From NCBI GenBank assembly GCA_964019165.1, contig OZ025269.1, positions 3,829,087 through 3,893,086 on the forward strand: a stretch of 64,000 bases of DNA, read 5' to 3'. Below are positions 1 to 13,705 of the stretch, piece by piece. The position numbers and the translations under genes are program-made. The stretch comes from Mastigias papua. Lineage: Eukaryota; Cnidaria; Scyphozoa; Rhizostomeae; Mastigiidae. The notes below the pieces were generated by a model, which saw only the letters and a list, made by a program, of their open reading frames with translations, was not told where the DNA came from and ran no database searches. Every line of letters starts with the position of its first letter. Within the stretch, counting starts at the first letter, position 1.

Positions 1-87
1 CGCTGAATGATACGGCTCATTAGAACATATTGCTACTTTCACAGATATCACGAGTTGGTGTCGGCACTACAAGAAGCGTGTTGAAAT

Positions 88-358
88 CGGGCGAGTGGTC
101 AAGTAGTTAGAGTCCTAGACTGCTGAGAGCAGATCATCAATGGTTCGAGCCGAACCCTCCGATCATAGTTGGGATACTCTCTCATTGTACACCCAGCAGC
201 AAATGGGTGACTGATTGCAACACTGGGGATGTTACAGGCGACGAGGAAAGTAACTGGCCATCCTACCTCACTATTCTGGCGGCTCAAGATAAGTGTCCTC
301 TCTAATAAGCACACCCAAATCTACGGAATCCTATATGGGACTGGCTTTTACCTTTATT
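88..358 (+). repeat. tRNA-derived SINE, copy 1
   Basis: The copy begins with an A-box-like GAGTGGTCAAGTAGTT and has a B-box-like GGTTCGAGCC at about 154, the internal pol III promoter layout of a class II (Ser/Leu-like) tRNA. A tRNA-unrelated body follows (about 170-340), with a T-rich end. It matches the copies at 14260-14538 (opposite strand) and 55871-56114 along most of its length, including CATAGTTGGGAT and AGCAGCAAATGGGTGA. Confidence 0.8.
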
Positions 359-374
359 GAAAATATGTCGGCTG

Positions 375-730
375 TGCTATCTGAAGGGACACCCAATACT
401 TGAATTCACGAGGGCTCTGGCAAAATCTCTGCTTCTTGCTCATCCAGCTCACTAAGCCGCAACATAAAGGAATGTATAGCCGGATTGAGACTTTCTCCCA
501 TTAAGGTTGGTTCTCAAATCTGCACCATTGTAGCTAATAAGCAGGCATCCTTTTGCTTTGACCCATCATACATGATGGCGTGTGTTAAAGATCCTTTTTG
601 CATATTGCAAGTTTCTCTTTTGCAGTGCCCCAGTGTTCTTTTCCAGATTCGAACATATTTGACTCAAGGATTCTTGTGCTTGTGTGAGATCAAGCCTCGT
701 GCCTATTTCGGTATTCCTTTATGCTTACTC
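375..730 (-). pseudogene. Ty1/copia remnant: RNase H part
   Basis: Read on the minus strand in two frames, this encodes a typical copia region: an N-terminal piece with SGKEHWGTAK near 630, then a stretch with LNGRKSQSGYTF and LVSWMSKKQ (about 400-500), the copia RNase H landmarks. At least one frameshift and several stops make it non-functional. It is the 3' end of the element whose Gag lies near 5345. The poly(A) retroposon at 737-1148 separates it from the reverse transcriptase. Confidence 0.8.
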
Positions 731-736
731 ATGTTT

Positions 737-1148
737 TTTTTTTTTTTTTATCAATATAAAAAGTTACAATATAATGCTACATTCTACTATACTCTAATTA
801 CTATACAATACTACAAGGAGCTATACCATGGGGAGCAAAAGACGATGTCTACCCCATGGCAACACATTAAGACATACAATTCAACTAAATACACACCCAC
901 AGAACGATACGCACACTATACGATACTGACAGATCCTGGAGTCTGTTTCACACCCGGCACCAGACCAGCGACGGAGGCTCCTGATGCTGAACAATAGAAA
1001 CTCCGGCCGAGAGAGCAACCAACAACAGCAATAATTGCTGCTGTTCCTGCCTCCCCCCGGAGTTCCCACTGCCCATGACACCGCGCCTCCAGGTTGTCTG
1101 GGTTTATGGATCACGATATGGATCACGATATAGTTATGGATCACGATA
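737..1148 (-). mobile_element. Poly(A)-tailed retroposon inserted in the copia remnant
   Basis: The segment ends on the minus strand in a run of about 16 A (T734-749 on the plus strand). It is bounded by an 11-base direct repeat TACTCATGTTT at 726-736 and 1149-1159, the signature of target-primed insertion. It has a more GC-rich core (about 1000-1080) and, at its 5' end, three near-copies of ATGGATCACGATAT (about 1106-1150). I do not recognise the family. No open frame is convincing. Confidence 0.7.
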
Positions 1149-1150
1149 TA
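1106..1150 (+). repeat. Short tandem repeat ATGGATCACGATAT, about 3 units
   Basis: Three imperfectly spaced copies of ATGGATCACGATAT lie at the 5' edge of the retroposon at 737-1148. Confidence 0.8.
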
Positions 1151-1159
1151 CTCATGTTT

Positions 1160-1610
1160 GCCTCATCGTGAGCTTCTTCATCTTTTAGGAAGAGTTCCAC
1201 ATTCTTTGAAAGCCATTCTTCCCTTTGGCGGCGTCATTCTGGATTGCTCTTTCCAGCAGCAAACCATCCAAGTGCAACGATCTCAGGTGAATGTAAAGAA
1301 GCAAATGGTAGACGATACGTATAAGAATGGTTCGAGTTGTAAATGGATCTATATTGAAGTCTCTACTCTCTTGTGACCTTTGTCCCAGAAATCTTCTCCT
1401 GACGCAGCAATTTGCGCTTCTTGCTTCTGTACTGTTTAATTCGAATTCTTAGTATGTAATGAGATGCTCCAAGATCCTCCATCTTAAATTTAACTCCCAG
1501 CTGTCACGTTTGCCTATTATCCGAAGCAATCAGTAAGTCACCCACAAATAAGGCTATGATCACAGGGTTTGCTCTTACTTGTCTTGCATACAAGCATGTG
1601 TTGGAACAGC
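1160..1610 (-). pseudogene. Ty1/copia remnant: second half of reverse transcriptase
   Basis: The minus strand encodes NPVIIALFVGDLLIASDN followed by a stretch with LGVKFKMEDLGASHYIL. This matches the copia reverse transcriptase around its YVDDLLIAS catalytic motif. The first catalytic Asp reads Gly here (VGDL), so the enzyme is dead. The segment from about 1160 to 1400 is likely the linker towards RNase H, but I cannot align it with confidence. It resumes the reading interrupted at about 3740 by the LINE. Confidence 0.75.
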
Positions 1611-1639
1611 ATTATATTACTATTAGTATTTAATTTTCT

Positions 1640-3735
1640 TCAAAACTGCTATCTATTCCGGGTCACCCCATTGATCTTAGGTTCGTGAAGGTCTAAGAAA
1701 CCAAAACACCAGTCAAAACATAACTGAAACCTAAATAGAGAGTGTCTTGCATAAAAATATGAGCTGCACTTGTCAATGCTATTTGTAAGATTTTTCTGGA
1801 GTTGTGGTTGTCCTGGGATCTTGTCAAGATGCTTTTGACAGCCCCTTTTTGTCCTTGCAAGAGCGCCTACAATCACAGGTACTGTTGTTGCTTTTAAGTT
1901 CCACATTCTGCCAACTCCATTCTCAAGATCTTTATACATGCGGGGCATATCGAATTCCTTAGCAGCGATGTTCTGTTCTGTAGGGATTCTCATATCTATT
2001 GGCAGGCAAGCTTGTTCTTGGAGGTCTTTTATTAGTATGTCTGGTTTGCTCGCTTCAATAGTTTGATCACTGTGTATAGAGAAATCCCAGAGGATGGGTA
2101 CATTTTGTCCTTCAGCTACAGGTTGAGGGTGGTGCTTAAACCAATTAACGTTTGTTGATGACTGATAATGGTTACAACTTTTCCAATGTAAATTATCGCC
2201 TACTCTATCATGGGGTTCTTGTATTCGGCTGGTGCCAGTATCGAGCAACTAGATATAAGATGATCAATTGTTTCAATGGATTTGCCACAAAACCTACATT
2301 TATCATCTACAGTCGTAAGAATATTTGCCTGGTCATTTCTTGTAAATAACGATTGGTCTTGAGCAGCCAGAATAAAGCCTTCAGCTTCTGACTTAAGTCC
2401 AGAGCTCCGAAACCACTGATGGGTTGCAGTTTGATCAACATCAGCTTTTTGGCATCGGAGATTATACTATCCATACAGTGGCTTTTTAAAGCCATTTCTC
2501 ACCTAGCTGTTTCAGATCACAGGTTTTGGCAGCTTACTGATAATCTTGGCTTGTTTTGCGGCTGGCAGATCAGAATTTGGAGAAGTTCCGATGTTAAGAT
2601 CCACGGCTTTTTCATATAATTTGGCTTCCTTGGCAATTTACTCGAGCTTATTATGTCTTTGGTATTGATAGACTAACTTTAACATCCAATCAGAAGCTGT
2701 TGATAGATATGTTGACATTGCTACAGTGATAGTTCTGTATGCCATTTTGAATTGTTTAATTCCCCTACCATCACTGCTCCTAGACAAGTACAAATAGTCA
2801 ATATCCGTTTTGGGATGATGCGTGCGGTGTGATGTCAAAAGCTTTCTAGTCTTTCTATCCATTGGTTTGAAGTCCATGAGGTTCCAGTTAAGAATGTTAT
2901 AGCTGTATTGAACAATAGGGATAGCTAGTGTGTTTATTGCCTCCATACGGTTTTTGGAATTGAGCTCTGTCTTTAGTATCAATCTCATTCTTCTGTCATA
3001 CTCTTTTGTAATATTTTCGTTCATAGCAGAATGGTTTATCCCATTACATTCATGCACTCCTAAATATTTCTACGTTTCCCCTGGTTCTAGCTCTCTAATG
3101 ATAGCATCAATGTCAAGATTCATATTTGCTGTCTTCTTTAAGGTTGCTCTAGGAAACGATGCTATAGCGCACTTGTCGAATCTAAGCTTCATCCCAATGT
3201 CATTGCTAATCCCATTGCTGTAGCTTAGAGTCTTTCTAGTTTATGATCATTCCTGGCGAAAGACTTAGAGTCATCCATGTAGAAAAGGTGGTATAATTTT
3301 GTTTCGAGAATCCTAAAGACATAGTCTGTGTTGTTCAGTAGTTCACTTGACAGATATATGAGGGTCATGCAAACAACAGTGCAGAGAAGAATTACGTTGA
3401 AAATTCCCCCGTTTGATTCTAGGACAGTCAGACCTACAAGTGGCTTTATTGTGTGAGGGAAATAGATGAGTTTTCCATTTGGTGATACTGATTCCGAGAA
3501 AATTAGAAATTATAGGTGAGATTTAATACAGCTGAAGAGCTTTTGGTATCCATTTATTTGAAACACTATCAAAGGCTTTCTCGCAGTCCATCCATTTCCG
3601 ATAATTTTCTAAAATCATTTTGTTTATAAGGAGCTTGTCTTTACATCCATATGAGTTCCTTTCGCGTCCTAACCAACTATTTGCGAAATGCCGCAAAGTT
3701 TCTAAAGAAACGAAGTTGTGCATTCTTTCAAGAAG
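1640..3735 (-). pseudogene. R2/R4-type LINE remnant (reverse transcriptase, zinc knuckle, restriction-like endonuclease)
   Basis: On the minus strand, in order: NSYGCKDKLLINKMI and EKAFDSVSNKWIPKALQLY (reverse transcriptase motif A region, 3523-3723); HLFYMDDSKSFARND (catalytic YxDD, about 3255-3300); a thumb region with YDRRMRLILKTELN, NTLAIPIVQYS and DRKTRKLLTSHRTHHPKTD (2638-3057); a CCHC knuckle, C-R-F-C-x7-H-x4-C (about 2240-2310); then LWDFSIHSD and KPDILIKD with LPIDMRIP (about 1970-2110), the PD-D type restriction-like endonuclease. This order is that of single-ORF site-specific or R4-like LINEs. Frameshifts and stops break it into at least four pieces. The 5' part is absent. It sits inside the copia reverse transcriptase. 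Confidence 0.85.
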
Positions 3736-3739
3736 TTGT

Positions 3740-4125
3740 GCTTTGATTTATACCTTAAATCATAGAGCCCTTCTGTAGTCACAAACGAGACTTTGTTATT
3801 TTCTCCATAACCCGTTAGTTGCTTTATGACAATTCCTTCTTTCGAATCCCCATTCAAAAATTCAATAGTTGCATCCACTTGATTGAGTTACAAGCCTATC
3901 CGGTTTGTTATTGCAGTGGTTGATGTTATAGCGGTATAGCTTGCTTCGGTTCAGAATGACACTTCGTAGTCTATACCCTCTTGTTGGGAGTGCTCGTTTG
4001 CTACATATGGTGCTTTGTACTTTTCTATTGAGCCATTTGCACTGTACTGTTTTCTTTATCATATATAACTAGCGAAAAGCTATTGCCTTTCGTACTTCAG
4101 GGAGCTCTTGAAGTGTCAAAGTTTC
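3740..4125 (-). pseudogene. Ty1/copia remnant: first half of reverse transcriptase
   Basis: Across shifted minus-strand frames the segment reads LQELPEVRKAIAF, then [20 protein letters not shown] with GIDYE, then VDATIEFLNGDSKEGIVIKQ. These match the copia landmarks [38 protein letters not shown] and MDVKTAFLNGDLEEEIYMKQP. The homology stops near 3740, where LINE sequence begins. Confidence 0.8.
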
Positions 4126-4229
4126 ATTCCATTACTTGTTTTGACTCTGCTCTTGCATTTCAATTTGGAGCTTCCTCAATCTTTTTAGGCCCTTTCAGTA
4201 ATTTTACTTGGGTATGTATACAATGCACC

Positions 4230-5345
4230 TTCATATTCCTGCTTTACCTTCAGTGATGACTTCAAGCTTTTCTAGTGGCTTGCTAGCAAGTTCTGGCCGT
4301 TAACGTTGTTTGTATTCATTTTGAGCCTCTCTGTCATTATCATCATCCACATCATCTTATTGTCGGTCCCGTGACGTTTGTCTTCATTCACCACTTTCTC
4401 CTTTATTTCTTCATCAGAGGTTTCCTCTTCAAGGCATGGTATTGAATGCTACACATACGACTCTATATACCACGTGGACAGAAAATATTTGCCTGCAGGT
4501 ATCCCGGATGAAAACACAAATAGCATATGTTGATTTTCTTTATTTGATGGTGCACAACTTGCATTGGGATATTAACTTTTCCCTTTGAACATTCTGTCGG
4601 TTTCTGCACTCCCCAGCAAAAGGGCCTGCTATGACTCAGTCAAATTACTTTCCCATGACTCTCGGTAGTTGTAGCGAAACTCTTTGAACTCCTGACTTTG
4701 ATTTCGCTTTTACTGAAATCATCCCCTTTTCAGCATTACTTACTTACTACTTTCGTTTGCTCTCGTCGTAGAGTAGCCTGGAAGTTACGAATTCCATATC
4801 TATGTCTTCGACTCTTGATTCCAATGCCTCTATCAAATTGCTGTAGGAATCCGCAAGACTGCACGATAGGGCTGCTACATGGTCACCCTCTAATAAAGGC
4901 GCCCCTGCAGATTCTAGTTGCTCTGCATGCGACTTCTGTTTGTTGCTACGTTCCATCATATTTTCTCTAGGACTGATTGAGGATATGCAGTATTTCTTTC
5001 TTAAAAATGATTTATTTGATAACGATTTATCCGGTAATGGCTATCCAATCTTTCCCATACCTCCTTTGCTGTTTTCGCTTTGCGGACTAGCGACAGTTGT
5101 TCATCTTCCAAAGAAAAACATGTAGCGAAAGCTTCTCTCTTACGTCTTCTAAATCTTTGTATCTGCATTTCATTCGAAGCACCTTCATTTCCAGGTTCGG
5201 CTTCACCTCCGTAAGCTATATCCCATAGACTTTTCTATCAAAAACCATCTGTATTTTGAATTTCCAAAGACGGAAGTTCGCTCATCTATAGTCGAAATCA
5301 TCAATTAGTTTCGCGAAAACTAGCGTCAAGTATAAGTCTATATTC
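4230..5345 (-). pseudogene. Ty1/copia remnant: Gag, start of protease, integrase largely deleted
   Basis: The minus strand encodes KSLWDIAYGG, DEQLSLVRKAKTAKEVWERL with DSHYR (about 5040-5260), then HVAALSCSLADSYSNLIEAL and a stretch ending DMEFVTSRLLYDESKRK (4747-4890). This is the copia Gag (UBN2-type) capsid region. Near 4470 STWYIES resembles the protease start (TWYxDSGAS). Only about 350 bases separate this from the reverse transcriptase, too little for the roughly 1-kb integrase, so most of the integrase is missing. Several frameshifts are visible. LTRs were not identified. Confidence 0.8.
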
Positions 5346-6800
5346 TTGTTAGCCTACTTTGGGCCCACTATACGTCAAGATGATGTGAATTTGTACAGAG
5401 AACAAGCTTGGAACGAATACGCAGAAAAGACTAGACGAAGTTCAACATAACGCAAGGAATGGGATTGGGACAGGTACAACTACAAGATAGCATACGGCAT
5501 AGTATAGCAGCAGCAGGGTTATAGTGGTTGTCGCTATATGATCGACAAGTCCAATGTTCTTAGCTATTTTCATACTGTAATATATTTCAACGCCACACAA
5601 TATTCCCTTAAGCCAGTGTCCGGGGAATCCTTTAAGGAAACGTAACTTCAGAGTCCGGAAAAAGTCACGGCTCCACGGCTCTGAACCGGAGGAAAATTCT
5701 GCTCTTTATGATGTATTTGAGGAAGGTTTTGAAATTTGTATCAACAATCCAGGTTCGGCAAAGTTTTTATATAACGCGACATCGACTGTGAAGCAGATAG
5801 CCCATTTACAGTAAAAGCTTCCGAGACATACCCAATGCAGAGTTCATAAACTTTGGCTAGTGTTGATACATAAAAGAGGGAGGTTTATGATGAAGATTTG
5901 ATAGCCGGAGGAAGGTTGGGCATTTTTCTGGACTCTGCGTAACTTGTGGACCAAACACAAATGTGAACCCTATTCCTTTCGCCTCCAAGTTCGGTTTATA
6001 TGCCCAAACAGAAACTTTCACTGCGTCTCTTTCTCTTGTGCTCAGTTCATTGACAGGCCGACATTGGACCATTTAACATTTTGAGGAAAGCCATTATATA
6101 ATCTTTCTGACCATTGCTTACGTTAGTTGGCCAAAAACTCAAAATTTTGCTTTTTTACTTAGCCAGGAAGAGGGTTCACTTGGCCAATGGCCCATTAGTG
6201 ACAATTTTAAGAGATGCGCTTTCGCTTCCAGTAGTAAGATAATATCCCAACACGCAGTATATGTGTTTACTTCGTCAGCTCTACCAACCGCTGTTTACTT
6301 TATGCAGTCTATGTTCTCATGTATATTATAATCAAGGCATTCACTGGGGCCCCTATTTACGTTACATTTCGAGAGATTATGTCAAAACACCCAGAATGAT
6401 ATGCTAAAACAATGTTGTCTACCTGGTTGAAAAGGGCTCGCCGCGTGATACAGGCAGCGTTGGGAAACCCCAGCGGATTCCTTCGTTCTGCCTCTGTTGG
6501 AAAATCAAAACCTGAAAACTGATATGCTGGCTCCCGCTGCGTTACAAAGAGGCTGATACAACAAAGGCAAACAACAGATAGTTAAGTGGATATCATAACT
6601 AGCTGACTGTACACCAGCGGACCAGTGGATAATGCATGGATTCCAATTTCTGCGAAGTTCATGCATGCAAAAACCTAGGGGAATCATGGGACGCATCGAA
6701 CTGAAAGATGCAGACCCCCTTGCCTGTCCAGCAAGTTTAAGATGAACGTATAGTTTCCCGAAAACCAAGAAAAATAGTGATAGTGGCTATCTTAGGAAGG
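5346..6800. other. No recognisable gene
   Basis: This is unique-looking AT-rich sequence beside the copia remnant. A 5' LTR would be expected near its left edge, but I could not delimit one. Open frames at 5857-6072 and 6505-6768 are short and resemble nothing I know. Confidence 0.4.
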
Positions 6801-6848
6801 TTTTCTTTCGGGTGGTTTTTCCTTCGGGTGTTTTTTCCTTTGGGTGCT
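6801..6848 (+). repeat. Three-unit tandem repeat of about 17 bases (TTTCCTTCGGGTG-like)
   Basis: TTTTCTTTCGGGTGG, TTTTTCCTTCGGGTG and TTTTTTCCTTTGGGTG follow one another directly. Confidence 0.75.
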
Positions 6849-9099
<2,251 letters not shown>

Positions 9100-12000
9100 A
9101 GCTCACCCTTGCGCTACCAGTACACCAAGGGAATATTGGACTATAATTCCGGCACAATTAATATAGATTCAACAATTGCAATTTGTTTGCAGAAGGACTT
9201 TTGGTGTTTCAGTGCCTGCGAAGGCCTCGATTAAGTAAGTTATAAGAAAATGTTGTTTCTAAATCAAATTTCATACTTAACACTGACCATGCTCCTTGCC
9301 GTGGTTTTATTTCATTAGCAAATCAAGTCCCAGTGATCTTTTAAGGTGTGTCCTCATGGTAAACTAGTGTATCGAATATGAATTGAAAGGGTAGTAATAG
9401 TGTTACTATCATTCAATAGTGTTACAATCATTCTATGAAAGAAAACTGCTTCAGAGTCGGATAGCAATATCAAATGCAATAGAAGATTGGCAAAAGCCAA
9501 GTCCACTAAATGTTCAATAGTCGACTTGACTTTCCAGAATTAACAACATTTTCTTGGCCCCTATTGGATGTGCCCCAGCCATCTCCCCTCTCTTTCTATT
9601 TCACGGAAAATTTAAGCTTTCTGTATATTAATCAGTATATCTTCGATTTGTTTTATCATTACATTATGCTTGATTGACTTCCTTGGAAAGATGAGATATC
9701 TGTATGAGCTACAAGTATAGGAATAGTCAGGAAACATTTCACTTGAACAATGTACTTTCCAACAAATTGAAAAGAACGAAATCGTATAGGGCTTTACGCC
9801 TTTTGTATCTTACTTATTACAGCCTTGTTTCGTTTTGATACTGCGTTATGTTTCATCCAGAATTAGAAACATTGACAGAACAACTGCCGGCCATCGAAGT
9901 CGATACTGCATATTTTGTACACTCGCTTACTACCAATCCAAGCTGCTTTTAGCTTTTGCCAACTTCACTCAGTATGGTTTTTACTGCTGTCTGTTTTATG
10001 AGAATGGAATAATAAAGTCAGATATTTCTACGATGTATGTTTGCAAGTCACACAATTATCTTTATAAAGAAACTAGCTCAAGGCCTAGTTCTCAGTGTTG
10101 TTTGCTTTTTGACGTATTATTACCACATCGCAGCATAAAAAGCCCCTTAACTGTTCTACAACTTTTAACTGCACATTTAGCAATATATAGTCAGTACAAA
10201 TGCTAAGTGTTAAGACATGATGATTTAGGCACTGTACGCTTCAGTGCAATTCACTCTTTGAAACACTGCTTCGTGGGTTACGCAAAATTCATGCAACTTT
10301 GACTGCAGAATGAATGAAAATGACTTTCTAATTATCAACTTTTTTATTGTGATATAGATATTCGAATCTGGTATGTTTCTAGGTGACTGTTTTAAGCAGC
10401 ACAATTTCTTTGAATTATATGACTTTCGTTATTTAGATTCTTTATGAAGTTTGTATTTTTATAAAAACGTGTAGTTCACGTAAATAGCAATCAAAAACTT
10501 TGCGAAGAAAGAAATGTTATTTTTGTAAGTTATCAGTAACCTGCTTTCTCTGCTGTCTGCTTGAAAGCCATCTTTTTATCACAGCGCATCGCGTTATGTT
10601 AAATTTTAAGCGCAATAAATCGCCTTTTGTGCGGATACCAGTAAAGATATATTATCATTTGCGCGAAAAATTAATCAAGGCAACAGTGAAGCACTGTCGT
10701 GGTGATGAGAAGGAAAACTATGACATTTGAGTTCGTTGATAAAATAGTTGTTAGAACATAGTGCTATGCAATAGAAAGGTCTTTCAAGGATAGGTGAAAA
10801 GCATATTCTGACGCAGGAAATGTGGATAAAGCTCTTTTTGCAGCGATATCTATCACTGTAAAGAAAACTCAGCGTGCTACTGGGGAAAATTGCAAAATGT
10901 GTTTTACAATCTTTTAACATGGTTGGTGATCCTTTGAAGATATGCAGCAACAGTTTTCTACAGGAGGGGGTTTAAGAAATGTGCGGATCTGTCCGTCCGT
11001 AACACATCTTTCCCACCTGCTGATTTTTGCCTTTTACATCTAACAATCCACCAGTTAGTATTTTTTCAGTACTCCTTACCAAGAAGGATAATGGAGAGAA
11101 AGCTCAGTTTAACGCAATTTTTGACTCATACTTTTGGGCCTTCAAGGTATCAATTGTCCCTCCGTAACGCAGTTGAATCTCGAAATAGGCCCAGGACTGC
11201 AAAAGAGGCCTGTCATTGGAGGGTTAAGCAGGGTCAAATCAGTAGAGACTACGGTAGAATGGGACAGAGGCTAAATACTGCACAAGGTTTCTGGCGTCTT
11301 CTCCGTAAGATTTTGTTAGTAAGAGGATTCTCAGAACTAGCATTCTTTCACATTTTGTTAACTAATAACCGTTCATTGTCTGGTATTCTCTCTATGATCT
11401 ACTTTCCACTGAGTCGCAGGGTAGAGCACAGTGTCACAGATGTTTCAAGAATTGTGCTCTGCAGCAAATTGTGATCAATCGAGACTACTGCATTGAAATA
11501 TTGCAGCACCCTTAGGTACTTTGTGGCCTGTGTTGCTAGTGTATAAAACCTAGTGTATAGAAGTTTTCTCGTACAGGGTGGGCTTTCTCTGGAGCAGAGT
11601 TCACATGTACCCCCTTGGTACTATATTTACTATATTATGCCCTTTGGCAACTTCCATTATATGTTAGGTTTAGCTGTGGGATTTGAAAGCAGTTTTAAAA
11701 CTAACAAGCAAATAAAAACCCTTTAGTCCAAGTGCTACCTTCGACAGATTAGGGTATAATTTATAGGAGTTTCTAGCAGCGCTGTGAGTACCCGGACGGT
11801 GCTTTGAGTCATTTCTTGATGCGCTTACAGATCTTACTCAGGACAAACATATGAAAGTCAGATAGCAATCACCATCCGTTGTGCGCAATATACTTCTTGC
11901 TACGGTAATAAAATCTAATGGATTTAATGTTAATTTGCTTAGTTTTTCTGCTTATTTGAGACTAGTGTCTACTGCCCTTAAAGAGATTTGCAGACGTGCA

Positions 12001-13070
12001 TGTTCTCTAACAAATTAGATATTTACAATGACGCAGTATCTAGTGATTTAATTTATCTTGGAAGAGCTAGAGTACGCGGGATGAATCTTTCATAAAATGT
12101 TGCAAGAGTTTTAGGCATTCTGGACGTAGCAGTAGGTAGCACTATATCTGGAGACCGTCGAATGATATCTGATCATGATATATCCATTGATTGTACTGTT
12201 TCTGTATGCTTTGCAACAGTCCATTCGAGGCTTTTGTAGTCTTTTGCACCGTTCATTATCCATCAGTTTTATGTACAACGGTCAGCACAGTTCCCGGTCT
12301 GCAGAGACAGGTAAACGACTGTCCCTTTACGCTTAACTAGTCAAATACCTTCAAGATGAAAAAGCAAAATGAAACAGATTGCATGCTACACATGCTTGGA
12401 CCGCCTCGTCAGTTAACCATTCTTCAAAATGAATTTCTCGCTACGAATGACCTCTCACAAAATGCATTGATAGAGCATCTGAATCAGAAATGCAATAGAT
12501 CACAGTCGTAGAATTCTCATCTAAGACGAATTTTATTTGCATCGCAGATCTTATCATGCAAATATGGCCAAGCTACACGTGCAATCCATGCAGGCAAATG
12601 GTCTTCACAGGTCGGACATATACAGTCAAAGCAAGTTCAAAGGTCAGTACAGTGAAATTTTGCGTGAAATGCTACCTAGTATAGCACACTGCATGTCAAG
12701 CGAGGAGAAGACCTCTAGGTGCTACTTAGAGATGTTATAGATCGCAACAATAATATAGTCGTGTGTATTTCTCCTTAGCAACCAGGGCTTACGCCGTACG
12801 ACTTCCACTCCAATGCGCAATCAGCGCAGCGTATTGTCTCTTTTCAACTATCGACGAACTGCCTGATAGCCTGCGTAGCAGACAGGCATGCTAGTCGATA
12901 GACGTAACCTTAGCGGTAAGTTGAATTCGTTTGGCATTCGTCGGACAAAGAATAGTCATTCATTAGGATGTAGTGCCAAAAAATTATAACTTCTTTCTTA
13001 CTTGATTACATACCAGAAACAACAAACATGTGTTATCCTAGCAGTTCCACTGGTAGTTATAGTCACTCAC
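9100..13070. other. No recognisable gene
   Basis: The stretch contains frames at 9835-10206, 10500-10730 and 11091-11474, none with a known domain, splice context or family resemblance. At 10455-10472 TTTTTATAAAAACGTGTA resembles one terminus of the CACGTTTTTTATAAG MITE family. Confidence 0.4.
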
Positions 13071-13705
13071 AATGTGGGTGCAGTCTAGGTACTATGAGGA
13101 AGGCATGAAGAGGTCAATTTTGGGTTAAAGAACAGAGATAGGAGATTGCTCCGCTTTCATGTAACCAGCATCTTCCTGGTGCATTTTCACATTTTTGCTG
13201 CCTGACAAATTTTATACACATTCCACATTATCTGGCATTTTCTTGTAGAATTGCAATGCCATTAGCACAGCCGCCAAATGATTAAGAGTCCTGTCAGGTC
13301 TATTTTCTCCCAACCGAAATGACCAATCATCATACAAAATGGGTCCAATCTTAGCATGTGTGGTCAGAATCCTGCTTAATGATTGGACAATCAGGTTGGG
13401 AGAAAATATACCTGACAGGGTCCTCAAACATTTCGCGGCTATGTTAGTGCCATTAAAATGAAATCTTAGAGAATGCTTAGGAAGAAGAGATTTTTTGTCA
13501 ATTAACAATAAGATTTAGAACTACGAATCAATCTCATACTCCGATTTAGCATTGGACGATTCTTCCCGTGTTCTTAACTAGTTTTTAATGACTTTGGTGA
13601 AGAGAATTGGTCAACAGTAACAAGAATGAAATAGAGATAAAGGCAACGGTGAGTCCCATGTACGATTCCGTACGTTGGGGAGTGTCCGTTAGTGGGACAC
13701 TTATC
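13071..13705. repeat. 635-bp direct tandem duplication, unit 1
   Basis: Begins AATGTGGGTGCAG and is, as far as I can read, identical to 13706-14340. It carries a foldback element (13245-13465) and the terminal 81 bases of a SINE (13625-13705). Confidence 0.95.
13245..13465. mobile_element. Foldback/MITE-like element, copy 1a
   Basis: Imperfect inverted arms of about 70-90 bases. The left arm holds TGTCAGGTCTATTTTCTCCC with CAACC following, the right arm GGTTGGGAGAAAATATACCT with GACAGG following. The outer arms (AATGCCATTAGCACAGCCG and CGGCTATGTTAGTGCCATT) pair as well. The loop lies near 13335-13375. No protein is encoded. The same family recurs at 42577-42762. Confidence 0.8.

Noticed and set aside
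130..175. Functional tRNA gene at the SINE heads
   Set aside because: The cloverleaf does not close, and the same head is attached to a common body in three places, so it is a SINE.
11091..11474. 127-codon frame
   Set aside because: No recognisable domain, no splice context and no nearby supporting exon.
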